DNA of 64,000 nt. Origin: Dirofilaria immitis (Eukaryota; Nematoda; Chromadorea; Rhabditida; Onchocercidae). The number at the start of each line of letters is the position of its first letter. Positions within the stretch are counted from its first letter, which is position 1. The position numbers and the translations under genes are program-made. The notes beneath the pieces are model-generated. The model made no database searches. It saw nothing but the letters and a program-made list of their open reading frames with translations, and was not told the origin of the DNA. Of the stretch, positions 27,691-40,105 are shown piece by piece. The stretch lies in NCBI GenBank assembly GCA_024305405.1, contig JAKNDB010000107.1, forward strand, positions 5,192,501 through 5,256,500, in the 5' to 3' direction.

Positions 27691-29081
27691 GTTCAGTATT
27701 TTAGAATATCAAAGGACATGAAGGCTTACTTGCCAGTCAACTATACATAATCTTAATGCATAGCGGATGAGGACAGTGTTTAATCTTTCCGGAACATTTG
27801 TCGAAACTTGCTTCGACAAAGAATCTTAACTTGCAGTTTTGGCACGATTAATAATTTTAATAAAGACAAATTCTGTTCAAGACTCATTTTCTATAAAATT
27901 CTTATTCATATTACTTCATGTTTTTTTTTACAGTGGTAATTAACTTTGCTGAGAAATGCAAAAGAAAATAAATAGCTATAAAATTCATTTTTCAAGAACT
28001 GCTGTCTCTTTCAAAATATCATATCATTTTGCTAAATTATTCAGAATTCGGAGCGAAATGAATTGATGTGATATAGATAAACTGATAATGGCCGATTTTA
28101 AATTAAGTTAACCATATATATATATATATATATATATATGAACCTTACTGAGGAAAATCAGAATAAGCCAAGTTTTAATTGATTAATATTCAAACAACAA
28201 AGAATTGGTTAATGAATGAGCTTTTCTCACTACTTTTCATTTAATCGATTATGTTCGAAAAAATTTTTTTCCAGTTTTTCAACCTATGAGCAATAATGAC
28301 TAATGTATAAGTAATCAATTTTATGATGATTCATCGTTTTAAACAATTTTAAGAAGTATGGATTAATAAATATGATGTCATAAGAATGAGCAAGTATTTC
28401 AAAAACTCATGTTTTTCTTATTTTCTATCTATTCTGAATCTTTAATAAATTAAACATAGTTTCATCTTATGAAGTTCTTGATGCCTTATTTGAAAAATCA
28501 ACATAGAAATGGAAATGAGGAATAGAAATTAATCCACTTAATAATGTAATGAAATATCCAAGATAAAAATGAAGTTCATTATTGCATCTTTAGTAAAATT
28601 AATTGTCGATTCACCAGTAGTCCATTTGGAATCATATAGTCGACCTTGACTGATTGAATTATAGTTTTCTTATAGTTCCTTCACACTCTGCAAGTTTGCA
28701 AAACAAGTAATAGTGCGTGTTAATAAAAAATTTTAGCGTTTCAATTGGTAATTTTTTTCAGTTCCTTCAATATAATGAAATAAAAATTCTTCACTGTTTC
28801 ACTACTTGTTTTTTCATTCATTGCTATTTTATTATCATCAATTAGTAAATTTTAAAATAATTTTAGAAACTTACAATGACACGGATATCCAGCAGAAACT
28901 CTTTGTCTATTTTGAGGTCATCCATTTCATTAAATTCCTGCAAATCTTGCTAATCATTTTCTTTTTCAATATCTTTGATGATTGAAAAACGATGACTTAT
29001 TTATTTCAAAATCTTCATCAGACACTTCTCGTAGACCCAATCAACATTTTGAATCATTCTCTCAACTAAAAAAACCCTTAC
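27691..29081. other. spacer with a TA microsatellite at 28114-28139
   Basis: No gene recognised. On the minus strand, a short frame near 28880-28930 (DDLKIDKEFLLDIRVI) ends at a good donor (gtaagt) and might be a further worn SDR exon, but it is too short to assign. Confidence 0.4.
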
Positions 29082-29205
29082 CATCTTTACATCCAATAAT
29101 TGGTACCATCGTTTTATCAGTTCCGCTAATTATCAATTTTCGATTCAATAATTCATAAATAAAATACAATACAACAAATACTGTTGCCAATGAAAATATC
29201 TATCA
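29082..29205 (-). pseudogene. relic of SDR exon 1 (inverted relative to the intact gene)
   Basis: The minus strand reads ATVFVVLYFIYELLNRKL, then GTDKTMVPIIGCKDG with a donor (gtaagg) at the same place as exon 1 of the SDR at 42162, whose matching parts are LLYFIYGLLGRKL and ITGCGSG. The start codon position is ATA and the NAD(P)-binding TGxxxGxG glycines are degraded. No following SDR exons are convincing downstream, so I call a pseudogene fragment. Confidence 0.6.
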
Positions 29206-32200
29206 ATGCTGCAAAAAATCGTAATTTCATAAATATTCCGAAATGAAAAAAGGCATGAAAAGATGAGACGAATCAATATGTTACGATTGAATGTAAAATT
29301 ACTTTTGAATTCTTTAAGATTTTAACATTAATAGGAAATTAATACTATTAAAGCAAAATAACTAAGAAAAGCACATTAATGAGAACCTAATGAAAAAAAA
29401 TAGAAAAAAAAATTACTGCTAACGAGCAAAAGAACAGAAAACTCGATGCCATGTCATAAAATTTTGATGAACGAATTTGGGAGAGCAATATGAAATACAA
29501 AAAGTTAAGCTAAATAAAAACTAGAAGCAATCAGTCATTCAATAGTTTTTCCTGTTTTTATCCTAACAGTTATCTTTTTAAAATTGCTTTAATGTTTTTC
29601 CTTCTTTTCATTGACTACAGCACATCATTCTTGAAATTCATCTGAAAAAAAATATTTATAGCGAGCAAATAAACAAAAATACAGATAGATAAAGGAGATT
29701 GAAATGGAGTACATTTATGATGATCATTTTGTGAAACTACAAATTTAGTTACTTTGAATTATTGTTACGTAAACATAACTCTAATTATTCTTGGGTTACA
29801 GATGAAAAAAATTTCAGATTACAGATTCTGTAAAGAAAACCGTTATTGTTTGTGTATTGTTTCATTTATTTGATATTTAAGTCACTTTAAGGAAGTTAAG
29901 TTCTATGCTAAAATAAATAAAAGCTTGCGATTGTAGAAAATGAGAGATTTGTTTTAGTAATCTGATGATTCGAAAATATGTAGTACTTTAAAAAATCGAA
30001 ATCAAAAACTCTGGAACGATGCAGAAAGTTTGATTCTTCCTATGTTCTGAAATTCTCAACACCGTCCTCACTCTGCACCTTTTTTGTTGTATGGATAATC
30101 TATCTGATCGTCACAGCTCAATTTCATATCATTTTCTAGCCATTTGTTCTGGCGACTTTTAACAACATTGTCTATTTAGTCTTGGCTTTCTTTGTTTCTA
30201 ATTTTTGCCGGTTGTATCCACTTTTATCACTCAAGCCGATGTATGAACAACAGACAAAAATATGTTCTTGACTGCTTCGTCAGTAGGAACAAATTTTGAA
30301 AATACATTTTGTTCAAATTCCGTCGTTGACCTAATGATTCAAAAGTGCGAAAAGCTTACAGTGTGATTAAAGTATGTTTGCTAAACTCAAAATTCTGATT
30401 AATTTGATATAATTCTGATTTAAAATCTCCATATTTTGTCAATTTGGCTCTTTATTCTTTTGATAAGAAGGCTAAGATAGTATTAGGAAAAACATCTAAA
30501 GGAATGGAGGCAATCAGGCCTAAAAAGTGAAGATGAAATGCTTTTTCTTTGAAGATATTCGTAATCAAACTTTGCTTTAATCTATCTGTCTTATTTTTCA
30601 TATTGTTTAGCATTTTGCATTTCGTATTTGTTTATTTGTTCTATCCAAATTTGAACAAATGTTGACATCAATTTTAAACTTTCGAATTGTATCAGCTTAT
30701 TGACATTAATTTTTAATTCTATTTGTTACATTAGAAACTTGTCTGACTTTTGCAATAGATAAAGATTTTCAGCTGAGATATGTGGAGTTGATAGGAATAA
30801 ACCTACACTTGATAAGGATCAATATTGTTTTTTCTCTAGTATTGTTGCAAGAACATATGTTACTGCTGAATAATCCATCTTTGATGCATTATTGAAAACA
30901 CGAATTTTCGGTTAGAAAAATGGTCGTCGAATTTATTGCTAATCCCGGTAACGATGATATCACCTTGTTATTCAATCTTGTTATTCAGGCTTTCCAGGTT
31001 TTCACATCATTTTTTTAAAATCTGATCCCTGCAAAATTTTTCCAAAATCTAGAGCCATCTCGTTTGCTTGATTTTGATTTCATGAAATTCCTTCATTAAC
31101 TATAGTAAAAAATAAACATTCATGCAAGACATCGGTTAAAATTTCCAAATCCGCTATGAATTTTTCAAGTACTTTTAAGTGATCTTACTGAGACGTAATC
31201 AATAGTATATCCCAAAATTGATTTTGTATTGACTGTATTTATTCCTATCAGCTTGAACATTTCGGTATTTATATTGTTTGTTTGCAATAACAAATAATTT
31301 CTTTTAATTAAATCAAAAAATTTTATAAATTAAAAATTATTAGGGCGTCTTTGTCTTCAATGTTTTAAATTCACTACTGATCTCATATTGCTCTTCCGAT
31401 GCAAAAATATTATTAGAAACTTCGATGATGGCGGTAGCCGAAAAATGTAATCATCTGTATATAAATGGTAGGAAGTCACAAAAGTCAAATGGCGATGCGT
31501 AAGTATTGTCAAATGGCGATGTGGTAAGTATTTTTAAGAGAAGAAAAATCGTGGTATAGAAGGGAATTAAAGTTTAAATAGCGTGCCAAAATTACGAAGA
31601 GGTCAACAAGCTGAAATGATGAAGTTATTTAGTGTCAAAGCACTCGATTCAGTGGTCAAAAAGTAAGATTAACCAATCGACATGTTGGAGAAAACAGAGA
31701 GAGGAGGAGGCTCCGAAGAGTTTACAATTTAGTTACTCGAAGAGTTTGACCACAGCTCAAATTCAATTCGATAGTCACAATTCAACATCACAAACAACAG
31801 TAATGAAGCGAAAGGAGAACTACAGCCTTAAAAGAAGATCTGATGCTGCAACCATTATATAAGTGCGATATTATGTTATGATGTATTGTAAACTTAAATA
31901 AAACCTATTATTGATCTAGCCAAGTCACAATAGCCAAAAACGAGCAATTTCCAGTTAGCAACCGCGAATCAACCAACAACAAATAAAGAAGAGAATTCTC
32001 TCCTCCAATTCTGAAGAAAAGAGAAAAGACTAAAATAAAAATTTTTTCCTCAACGGATGATAACTTCTGACTACTGAGTACTGAAATATTTTATAAAGAT
32101 AGATTTGAAGGCATCAAATAATTAAAAAATCTTCACATTATACAATATATATAGAACTATCTTGACATAAACAAATCTTTGATTTTTCAATCTGCTAATT

Positions 32201-32479
32201 GGACCTTTGATTTTTGTGCTAAAGTTAATATTTGTAAATCAACTTTCCTGTGCTAAGATTGATACATAGCAAATAAACTTCTGTATTATAAAGAGTTAGG
32301 ATCAACTATTCAGATTAGAACGACCATCACAACGAGTATGAAAAACACTCTGAAGAAAAACTCACAGTAAAAAAATTCGAGGATCGTCAATTTTGACTGA
32401 ATGAACATCCAAGAATAGCTAACGATCGATTTTTCTCGTGATATACGTAAGCAGAGAATAATTCTCCTTAATCAATAAA
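29206..32479. other. spacer
   Basis: No exon chain recognised. The frame at 31632-31862 (Ser/Gln/Lys-rich, ends at a stop near 31862) lies in a more GC-balanced patch but has no domain features. Confidence 0.45.
31484..31532. repeat. 24-bp tandem duplication
   Basis: gtcaaatggcgatgcgtaag is followed directly by gtcaaatggcgatgtggtaag; each contains a potential GTAAG donor. Confidence 0.75.
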
Positions 32480-33099
32480 CACTGTCACAATTATTCTTCC
32501 GTGCTAATCATCGCGAAACTTTTACAACAGTGATCATAAATATTAATGAAAATAGTTCCCTTATGCTTACTACGAAACAGCCAGTAATGCTTCCCAAGAA
32601 TGATTCTTCGATCAATAGGAAAATAGCTGGAGAATTCATCTTTAAATTTCAACAAGTTTCTCGTTCGTTGATGCAAGATTATGTTCCATAGCTCAGGCGA
32701 TTTGCATATTTTTTTCATAGAAACATATTGCTTTTTCAAGATTTTTGCTTTCGATTTGAGCTTATATTATCGTAGAACCCTGTGAATTTCTGCTGCTGAT
32801 AGATTAGCAATGTTTCATGAAAGTTTTAATTGTAGACCCACGTGAATTGCCTTCCATTCCGAGATTTTTTAAAGTTTACGAATGACCGCGTGAATTTAAG
32901 TTGTAATAAAATATAGAAGTTGGAGCAATGCACCCAAATATATAATATTTGAAAAAGTATGGATATAGGTATGGAGGAATTAAGAGTTACGTCGAATATG
33001 AAAATATTGTGCGAATTGACAAAGTAAATATCACGTCAAATAGCACTTCTTTGGCCAAAATTAATTTGACAAATTGTGCGTTAAAAATTATATAAAGGA

Positions 33100-34956
33100 T
33101 CACTTGGCGAATTGGCCCGCAAACAGGATAGTCTTTCTGTCCTTAACAATTGCAAAAAGGAATGGCTGGTCAGCAATGAAGAATGCCTCAGGCATCCAAT
33201 ATATGCGATCCTCCAAATAAACTGCGGTTGCAGCTGCTGATTCTGTTCCTTTCTCATTCACCTACAAATAAACAATGAATTTTATTTAAAAGATGTGGTC
33301 CGTCGTCTTAATCTTTGGTGTACAAACCTCAATGAAACTTTTATGCACAATATCGCTGACAGAAATTGCTTGATCAGTAAGTTTTCTAAAATCAGCTGCT
33401 CTACTGAAAGCATTCACAATGCCGATCTCTTGCAAAATTTCTTTCAAATTCAAGTCTGCTTCCAGTCGAAACTTCGGCAACTTCAGCTGAAATTACAATA
33501 ATATTGAAACATTAAAATTCTAAAATCCGTAAATCAAATATATTAATTCATTTGTTAAACCAAATTAGTGCTGAACAAATTTTTACCGACACAAGTTTTT
33601 GCTCAGCTTTGTCAATATAGAAGAGTAGATCTTCGCCTGATATGTTTTCTAGAACATTGCGTAAGCCAAAGCTTGTTTTTGGCAATATGAGAATCATTTC
33701 TACTTCTTCACCAATATAGGGTAATTTTACAACTTTCACAAAATTGTCTTCATAATACGGCAATCTCTTTTCAAATGCCATCATCGATACCTAGAAAAAC
33801 AGAAGTGAAAAAGACGGAGAAAGAATAGAAATATTCATTTAACATAAATAGTGTAGCAAACAACAAAGTATTTGAAAGTAAAAAGTATGGAGAATTCAAA
33901 CTAATGATATTCGAGGAAATATTCACATTTTTCGTTTCGTTTTCCGAAACGTAAAATATTTCATCATGAGTTTTTTTGTCATTAAACTGTGTTTCCCAAG
34001 TCCCATTGAAATAAATAGCATTCAGAAGCAACATTACGGTGTCCTCATTGATATTGTCCCCTGTCATTAATTCTATTATTTTATTGTTAGTCTTCTCCGA
34101 AACCCAATTGTTAACTTCCTGAAAAAATTACATTTGCAATTCGAGATACATTAACAAATATGAAATAATCATAACTTCTGATTTTAGTATTTTCTTCTTG
34201 GTCTCACTTTTACTTTTTATTATCGATCATACCTGAGCAAGTTCATTTCTTTCTTCATAGTTGAATTTATGCAGTGTTTCACAGTAATAAAATTCAAGTA
34301 TTTTGTGAAGCTTTTTTCGTACTAAATTCTTGTCGTACGTAAAAACGATTTGCCATGTTCAAAGTATAATCTTCATTTTCTCTTCTATTGAAATCTGCGA
34401 GCAATCTGGCAAAATGGTCCTCAATTTCTGTTCCTCTTGCAGCTAAAAATTTGGATTTTATGTTAGCTTTTGTAACATGAAAAATGCGGTTGGGAATTTG
34501 GATGAAATAAATTTTCAAGTCCAATTTCAATATTTTTAGCTCTAATTACCTCCTCCAAGAATTTCCTTCAATTGCTGCTTTGTTTCGCCATCCGCTGCAA
34601 GATAAACCGCGAAAACCACAGATGATATCGAAATAGGTGATAAGATGGCAGATTTATCATTTTTCGCTATTTTTCTCAGCAAGTTGACCGTAAAGTTGGA
34701 TTGTGCATAATCCGTCAAAAAACTGTAAAACTTTTTAATAAAGGAATGTAAAAACAATAGAATTGAAAATATGATAGATAAAATATCACTGTAAATTGTA
34801 AAATGCTAACAAACATAAATTAGCTATAGTTACTTTATAACTTTGAAAATAGTTGTTCACAAATTTTTAATTTTTTACTTACATTTGGCCAAATGTTAGA
34901 ACAAATTGAGTGCTTACAATTAATAGTAACACAGTAGTAATTGTTTGAGTAATCAT
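33100..34956 (-). CDS. secreted inhibitory-type serpin, copy 1 (predicted P1 Arg)
   Basis: Secreted serine-protease inhibitor of the serpin family, about 390 residues. Minus-strand exons: 34883-34956 (signal peptide [18 protein letters not shown]...), 34550-34722, 34233-34442, 33927-34118, 33587-33790, 33328-33486, 33100-33261. Visible family features: [47 protein letters not shown], and C-terminal [12 protein letters not shown]. The loop hinge (EKGT, then ESAAAT) has Thr at P14 and small residues at P12-P9, as in inhibitory serpins. Counting 17 from the hinge Glu puts P1 at Arg (codon 33205-33207), P1' at Ile. Exon 3 is two bases short for its frame, so translated as given it stops early; one deficit lies in an A6 run shared with copy 2, the other (near 34308) is private to this copy. 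Exon 4 is in frame here. Transcribed away from copy 2. A true pseudogene is the alternative. Confidence 0.88.
33205..33207 (-). other. predicted P1 codon of serpin copy 1 (CGC, Arg)
   Basis: P1 by the 17-residue count from the conserved hinge Glu. Neighbouring residues are P3 Glu, P2 Asp, P1' Ile, P2' Tyr, P3' Trp, P4' Met. Confidence 0.7.
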
Positions 34957-36059
34957 TCTGAAATATTAGGCACACAAAAATATTGAAACTATTATTCGAA
35001 CAAAAACTCAATGTTCATATGATATTATTATAAGAAATTGGAATTAGCCTATTACCAGTAGACCATATCAAGAATTACTGCTTTAACCTAAGATCATTTG
35101 TGAATATGAATCCTTTATAAAACATTTTTTTACTATAGATAATCATAGCTAGTTCCATAATAGGTTTCCAATTTAATTTGCGTAACTATCAAAAATGGAT
35201 CGTAGCAGCAAGAACAGGAAAAGTTGGATACTGAAGAAGTGGCATTATGTTAGAGGATATTTGTATTATTAAATTACATTTGAATATTGATATTTATCAA
35301 TTGTTATGATTCATTCGAATATATTCGAATGACGAATGATTATTCCATCTATTTTTGATTTTTCCTTTTCAAATGAACAAAATACTATGGTATTTAATGC
35401 TTTACTGCATTATTCAATTTGTACAAACATTTGAATATCTCAACATGTCAAGCGAAAAAATCAAAGATTATTCCCATCAAAACAACTACATTTTTTTGAT
35501 GTATCAATAGGATAGCTATGTTTCATTGTCTAAATATTGAAAATTTGTTGATAATAGAAAACGTTTCTCAGTAATTCTTGAACTCATTTTCATTAAATTT
35601 AATGATTTTTCATTATTGTTTTCATTATAAAGCCCTCACATTTTAAGGAAGCAAAAATTTGAATATAATGAAGTTTTGGCAATATTCCATCCATGTATAC
35701 ATCAATAGTTTTCAGTTTTATAATTTAAGTGATAAATGATGTATCAGTTGTTATCAAAAGGATTGTTGTCCTAAATATTTTTGATAATTCTATTTTAATA
35801 TTTCAGAATCAACTCATAATTAATGCCAATATCCGAAGCATAAATCTATATGAGATAAAATTATTTCATAATATTTTCACATCTATTATTGTTTGTTAAA
35901 TTTTATTGTTATTCAATTTAATTTCTAATACTATATTCGCCTTTTTGTAAATCCATTAAGTCTCGCAGTATTATTAATTAATTTCCTCTATAGGAAATGT
36001 AGATGAATTACTGAAAACACTTTCTAACTCTTTATATTTGATTTAATGTTTTAAACTGC

Positions 36060-36508
36060 TACTAATTATTTTTCATTATCATCATAATTTACATTTTTTG
36101 AATGATAAATGCTATAAATCTTTGACTGGATAGTATATTAATTTTACTTATTCTTTTGTTTCAAATATATATATATATATATTTCAATTATCAGCTATTA
36201 AATGAAAAAATTTAAACTTTGTTGATTATCGTCATTTCATTATAAAAAGCGCTACCATCGCTATCAATAGTTGAAGTATCAACATCAAACATCAACTGAT
36301 AATCTTTTTTATTGGTCAAAACATACATTAATACACAGTAGATGAGAGTAATAAATGATAACAGATGTGTAGCATACAGCAAATGAAAAATATTACGAAA
36401 TGCTTTTACTTAAACATTGAATTTAATCTCACGCAATTCTAACGTAACTTCAATTAGTAATGTGTCTTGAAATTTATATGCCAATCCTGTTCATAAATTT
36501 CCTTTGAT
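36060..36508. other. 449-bp unique spacer at the centre of the inverted duplication
   Basis: Not shared by the arms. Holds an (AT)n run at 36164-36182 and no coding sequence. It lies between the two divergent serpins (2.65 kb between the ATGs), so their promoters must be in this spacer or in the duplicated inner arms. Confidence 0.85.
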
Positions 36509-37600
36509 GCAGTTTAAAACATTAAATCAAATATAAAGAGTTAGAAAGTGTTTTCAGTAATTCATCTACATTTCCTATAGAGGAAATTAATTAATAATAC
36601 TGCGAGACTTAATGGATTTACAAAAAGGCGAATATAGTATTAGAAATTAAATTGAATAACAATAAAATTTAACAAACAATAATAGATGTGAAAATATTAT
36701 GAAATAATTTTATCTCATATAGATTTATGCTTCGGATATTGGCATTAATTATGAGTTGATTCTGAAATATTAAAATAGAATTATCAAAAATATTTAGGAC
36801 AACAATCCTTTGATAACAACTGATACATCATTTATCACTTAAATTATAAAACTGAAAACTATTGATGTATACATGGATGGAATATTGCCAAAACTTCATT
36901 ATATTCAAATTTTTGCTTCCTTAAAATGTGAGGGCTTTATAATGAAAACAATAATGAAAAATCATTAAATTTAATGAAAATGAGTTCAAGAATTACTGAG
37001 AAACGTTTTCTATTATCAACAAATTTTCAATATTTAGACAATGAAACATAGCTATCCTATTGATACATCAAAAATGTAGTTGTTTTGATGGGAATAATCT
37101 TTGATTTTTTCGCTTGACATGTTGAGATATTCAAATGTTTGTACAAATTGAATAATGCAGTAAAGCATTAAATACCATAGTATTTTGTTCATTTGAAAAG
37201 GAAAAATCAAAAATAGATGGAATAATCATTCGTCATTCGAATATATTCGAATGAATCATAACAATTGATAAATATCAATATTCAAATGTAATTTAATAAT
37301 ACAAATATCCTCTAACATAATGCCACTTCTTCAGTATCCAACTTTTCCTGTTCTTGCTGCTACGATCCATTTTTGATAGTTACGCAAATTAAATTGGAAA
37401 CCTATTATGGAACTAGCTATGATTATCTATAGTAAAAAAATGTTTTATAAAGGATTCATATTCACAAATGATCTTAGGTTAAAGCAGTAATTCTTGATAT
37501 GGTCTACTGGTAATAGGCTAATTCCAATTTCTTATAATAATATCATATGAACATTGAGTTTTTGTTCGAATAATAGTTTCAATATTTTTGTGTGCCTAAT

Positions 37601-37607
37601 ATTTCAG
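37601..37607 (+). promoter_or_regulatory. splice acceptor immediately before serpin copy 2 ATG
   Basis: atttcag ends one base before the start codon; the mirror site lies before copy 1. A likely SL trans-splice acceptor; a 5' UTR intron is the alternative. Confidence 0.5.
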
Positions 37608-37608
37608 A

Positions 37609-39464
37609 ATGATTACTCAAACAATTACTACTGTGTTACTATTAATTGTAAGCACTCAATTTGTTCTAACATTTGGCCAAATGTAAGTAAAAAATTAAAA
37701 ATTTGTGAACAACTATTTTCAAAGTTATAAAGTAACTATAGCTAATTTATGTTTGTTAGCATTTTACAATTTACAGTGATATTTTATCTATCATATTTTC
37801 AATTCTATTGTTTTTACATTCCTTTATTAAAAGTTTTACAGTTTTTTGACGGATTATGCACAATCCAACTTTACGGTCAACTTGCTGAGAAAAATAGCGA
37901 AAAATGATAAATCTGCCATCTTATCACCTATTTCGATATCATCTGTGGTTTTCGTGGTTTATCTTGCAGCGGATGGCGAAACAAAGCAGCAATTGAAGGA
38001 AATTCTTGGAGGAGGTAATTAGAGCTAAAAATATTGAAATTGGACTTGAAAATTTATTTCATCCAAATTCCCAACCGCATTTTTCATGTTACAAAAGCTA
38101 ACATAAAATCCAAATTTTTAGCTGCAAGAGGAACAGAAATTGAGGACCATTTTGCCAGATTGCTCGCAGATTTCAATAGAAGAGAAAATGAAGATTATAC
38201 TTTGAACATGGCAAATCGTTTTTACGTACGACAAGAATTTAGTACGAAAAAAGCTTCGCCAAAATACTTGAATTTTATTACTGTGAAACACTGCATAAAT
38301 TCAACTATGAAGAAAGAAATGAACTTGCTCAGGTATGATCGATAATAAAAAGTAAAAGTGAGACCAAGAAGAAAATACTAAAATCAGAAGTTATGATTAT
38401 TTCATATTTGTTAATGTATCTCGAATTGCAAATGTAATTTTTTCAGGAAGTTAACAATTGGGTTTCGGAGAAGACTAACAATAAAATAATAGAATTAATG
38501 ACAGGGGACAATATCAATGAGGACACCGTAATGTTGCTTCTGAATGCTATTTATTTCAATGGGACTTGGGAAACACAGTTTAATGACAAAAAACTCATGA
38601 TGAAATATTTTACGTTTCGGAAAACGAAACGAAAAATGTGAATATTTCCTCGAATATCATTAGTTTGAATTCTCCATACTTTTTACTTTCAAATACTTTG
38701 TTGTTTGCTACACTATTTATGTTAAATGAATATTTCTATTCTTTCTCCGTCTTTTTCACTTCTGTTTTTCTAGGTATCGATGATGGCATTTGAAAAGAGA
38801 TTGCCGTATTATGAAGACAATTTTGTGAAAGTTGTAAAATTACCCTATATTGGTGAAGAAGTAGAAATGATTCTCATATTGCCAAAAACAAGCTTTGGCT
38901 TACGCAATGTTCTAGAAAACATATCAGGCGAAGATCTACTCTTCTATATTGACAAAGCTGAGCAAAAACTTGTGTCGGTAAAAATTTGTTCAGCACTAAT
39001 TTGGTTTAACAAATGAATTAATATATTTGATTTACGGATTTTAGAATTTTAATGTTTCAATATTATTGTAATTTCAGCTGAAGTTGCCGAAGTTTCGACT
39101 GGAAGCAGACTTGAATTTGAAAGAAATTTTGCAAGAGATCGGCATTGTGAATGCTTTCAGTAGAGCAGCTGATTTTAGAAAACTTACTGATCAAGCAATT
39201 TCTGTCAGCGATATTGTGCATAAAAGTTTCATTGAGGTTTGTACACCAAAGATTAAGACGACGGACCACATCTTTTAAATAAAATTCATTGTTTATTTGT
39301 AGGTGAATGAGAAAGGAACAGAATCAGCAGCTGCAACCGCAGTTTATTTGGAGAATCTTGCGTATTGGGAGCCTGAAGCATTCTTCATTGCTGACCAGCC
39401 ATTCCTTTTTGCAATTGTTAAGGACAGAAAGACTATCCTGTTTGCGGGCCAATTCGCCAAGTGA
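37609..39464 (+). CDS. secreted inhibitory-type serpin, copy 2 (predicted P1 Leu)
   Basis: Mirror copy of the serpin on the left arm, same seven-exon structure: 37609-37682, 37842-38014, 38122-38332, 38447-38637, 38774-38977, 39078-39236, 39303-39464. The ATG follows an atttcag acceptor by one base, pointing to SL trans-splicing or a 5' UTR intron. Protein features match copy 1 except in the reactive loop, where P2-P1-P1' read Asn-Leu-Ala instead of Asp-Arg-Ile and P4' is Glu instead of Met. Leu at P1 suggests a chymotrypsin-, elastase- or cathepsin-G-like target, against a trypsin-like target for Arg; this is inference. Exon 3 is one base short (the A6 run shared with copy 1), and exon 4 is one base short in an A6 run where copy 1 has A7 and stays in frame. 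Confidence 0.88.
39357..39359 (+). other. predicted P1 codon of serpin copy 2 (CTT, Leu)
   Basis: Aligned position of the Arg codon in copy 1, reached by the same 17-residue count from the hinge Glu. Confidence 0.7.
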
Positions 39465-40105
39465 TCCTTTATATAATTTTTAATGCACAATTTGTCAAAT
39501 TAATTTTGGCCAAAGAAGTGCTATTTGACGTGATATTTACTTTGTCAATTCGCACAATATTTTCATATTCGACGTAACTCTTAATTCCTCCATACCTATA
39601 TCCATACTTTTTCAAATATTATATATTTGGGTGCATTGCTCCAATTTCTATATTTTATTACAACTTAAATTTATGCGGTCATTCGCAAACTTTAAAAAAT
39701 CTCGGAATAGAATGCAATTCACGTAGGTAAACAGCTGAAGTTTCCATGAAAGATTGCTGCATTTATCAACAACATGAACTTCAAGGAGTTTTGGAATGTT
39801 CGTTTGTAAAAGTTTCAGCCGATAATATGATCTAAGATGTTCGAAGGCAAAAATAGTCGCGAAAGTAATACATTTTTGTGAGCAATAAGAAGCTCGAAAA
39901 AATATACAGATCGCCTGAATTATGGAACATAGTCCTGTTATCGATAAATGAAGAAATTGTTGTAATTTAAAGATGAAATTCTCCAATTACTTCTCGTATT
40001 AATTGAAGAAGTGCTCCTGAGATACATTATCGATTGTTTCGTAGTAAGCACGAGAAAGCCATTTCATTAATAATAATATTTATAATCAGTGTCGTGAAAA
40101 TTTCT

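Larger units (their letters stand above)
32480..36059. repeat. left arm of a large inverted duplication
   Basis: From about 32890 to 36059 this is near-identical to the reverse complement of 36509-39690, differing in A/T-run lengths, a few substitutions and the reactive-loop cluster of the serpin. From 32890 outward to about 32480 the match continues but is clearly worn (many substitutions and indels) against 39690-40105. The inner ends are sharp: ...aatgttttaaactgc at 36059 and gcagtttaaaacatt... from 36509. Confidence 0.95.
36509..40105. repeat. right arm of a large inverted duplication
   Basis: Reverse-complement partner of 32480-36059. Near-identical to about 39690, then worn but still alignable to about 40105 (for example tgtttcgtagtaagca is shared at the far end). 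Confidence 0.95.

Noticed and set aside
31632..31862. Open frame of 76 codons, Ser/Gln/Lys-rich
   Set aside because: No domain, no splice-consistent neighbours, no signal peptide; likely chance in a more GC-balanced patch.
32491..32739. 82-codon minus-strand frame at the outer edge of the left arm
   Set aside because: The homologous stretch on the right arm (39860-40060) has stops and indels in the matching frame, so the frame is not conserved.
33295..33501. 68-codon frame antisense to serpin exon 6 (and its mirror copy at 39063-39269)
   Set aside because: Present in both arms only because the arms are identical; the sense strand is a well-supported serpin exon.
39648..39986. 112-codon minus-strand frame, the longest in the window
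   Set aside because: Lies in the worn flank of the duplication; the mirror sequence on the left arm does not keep it open. No domain features.
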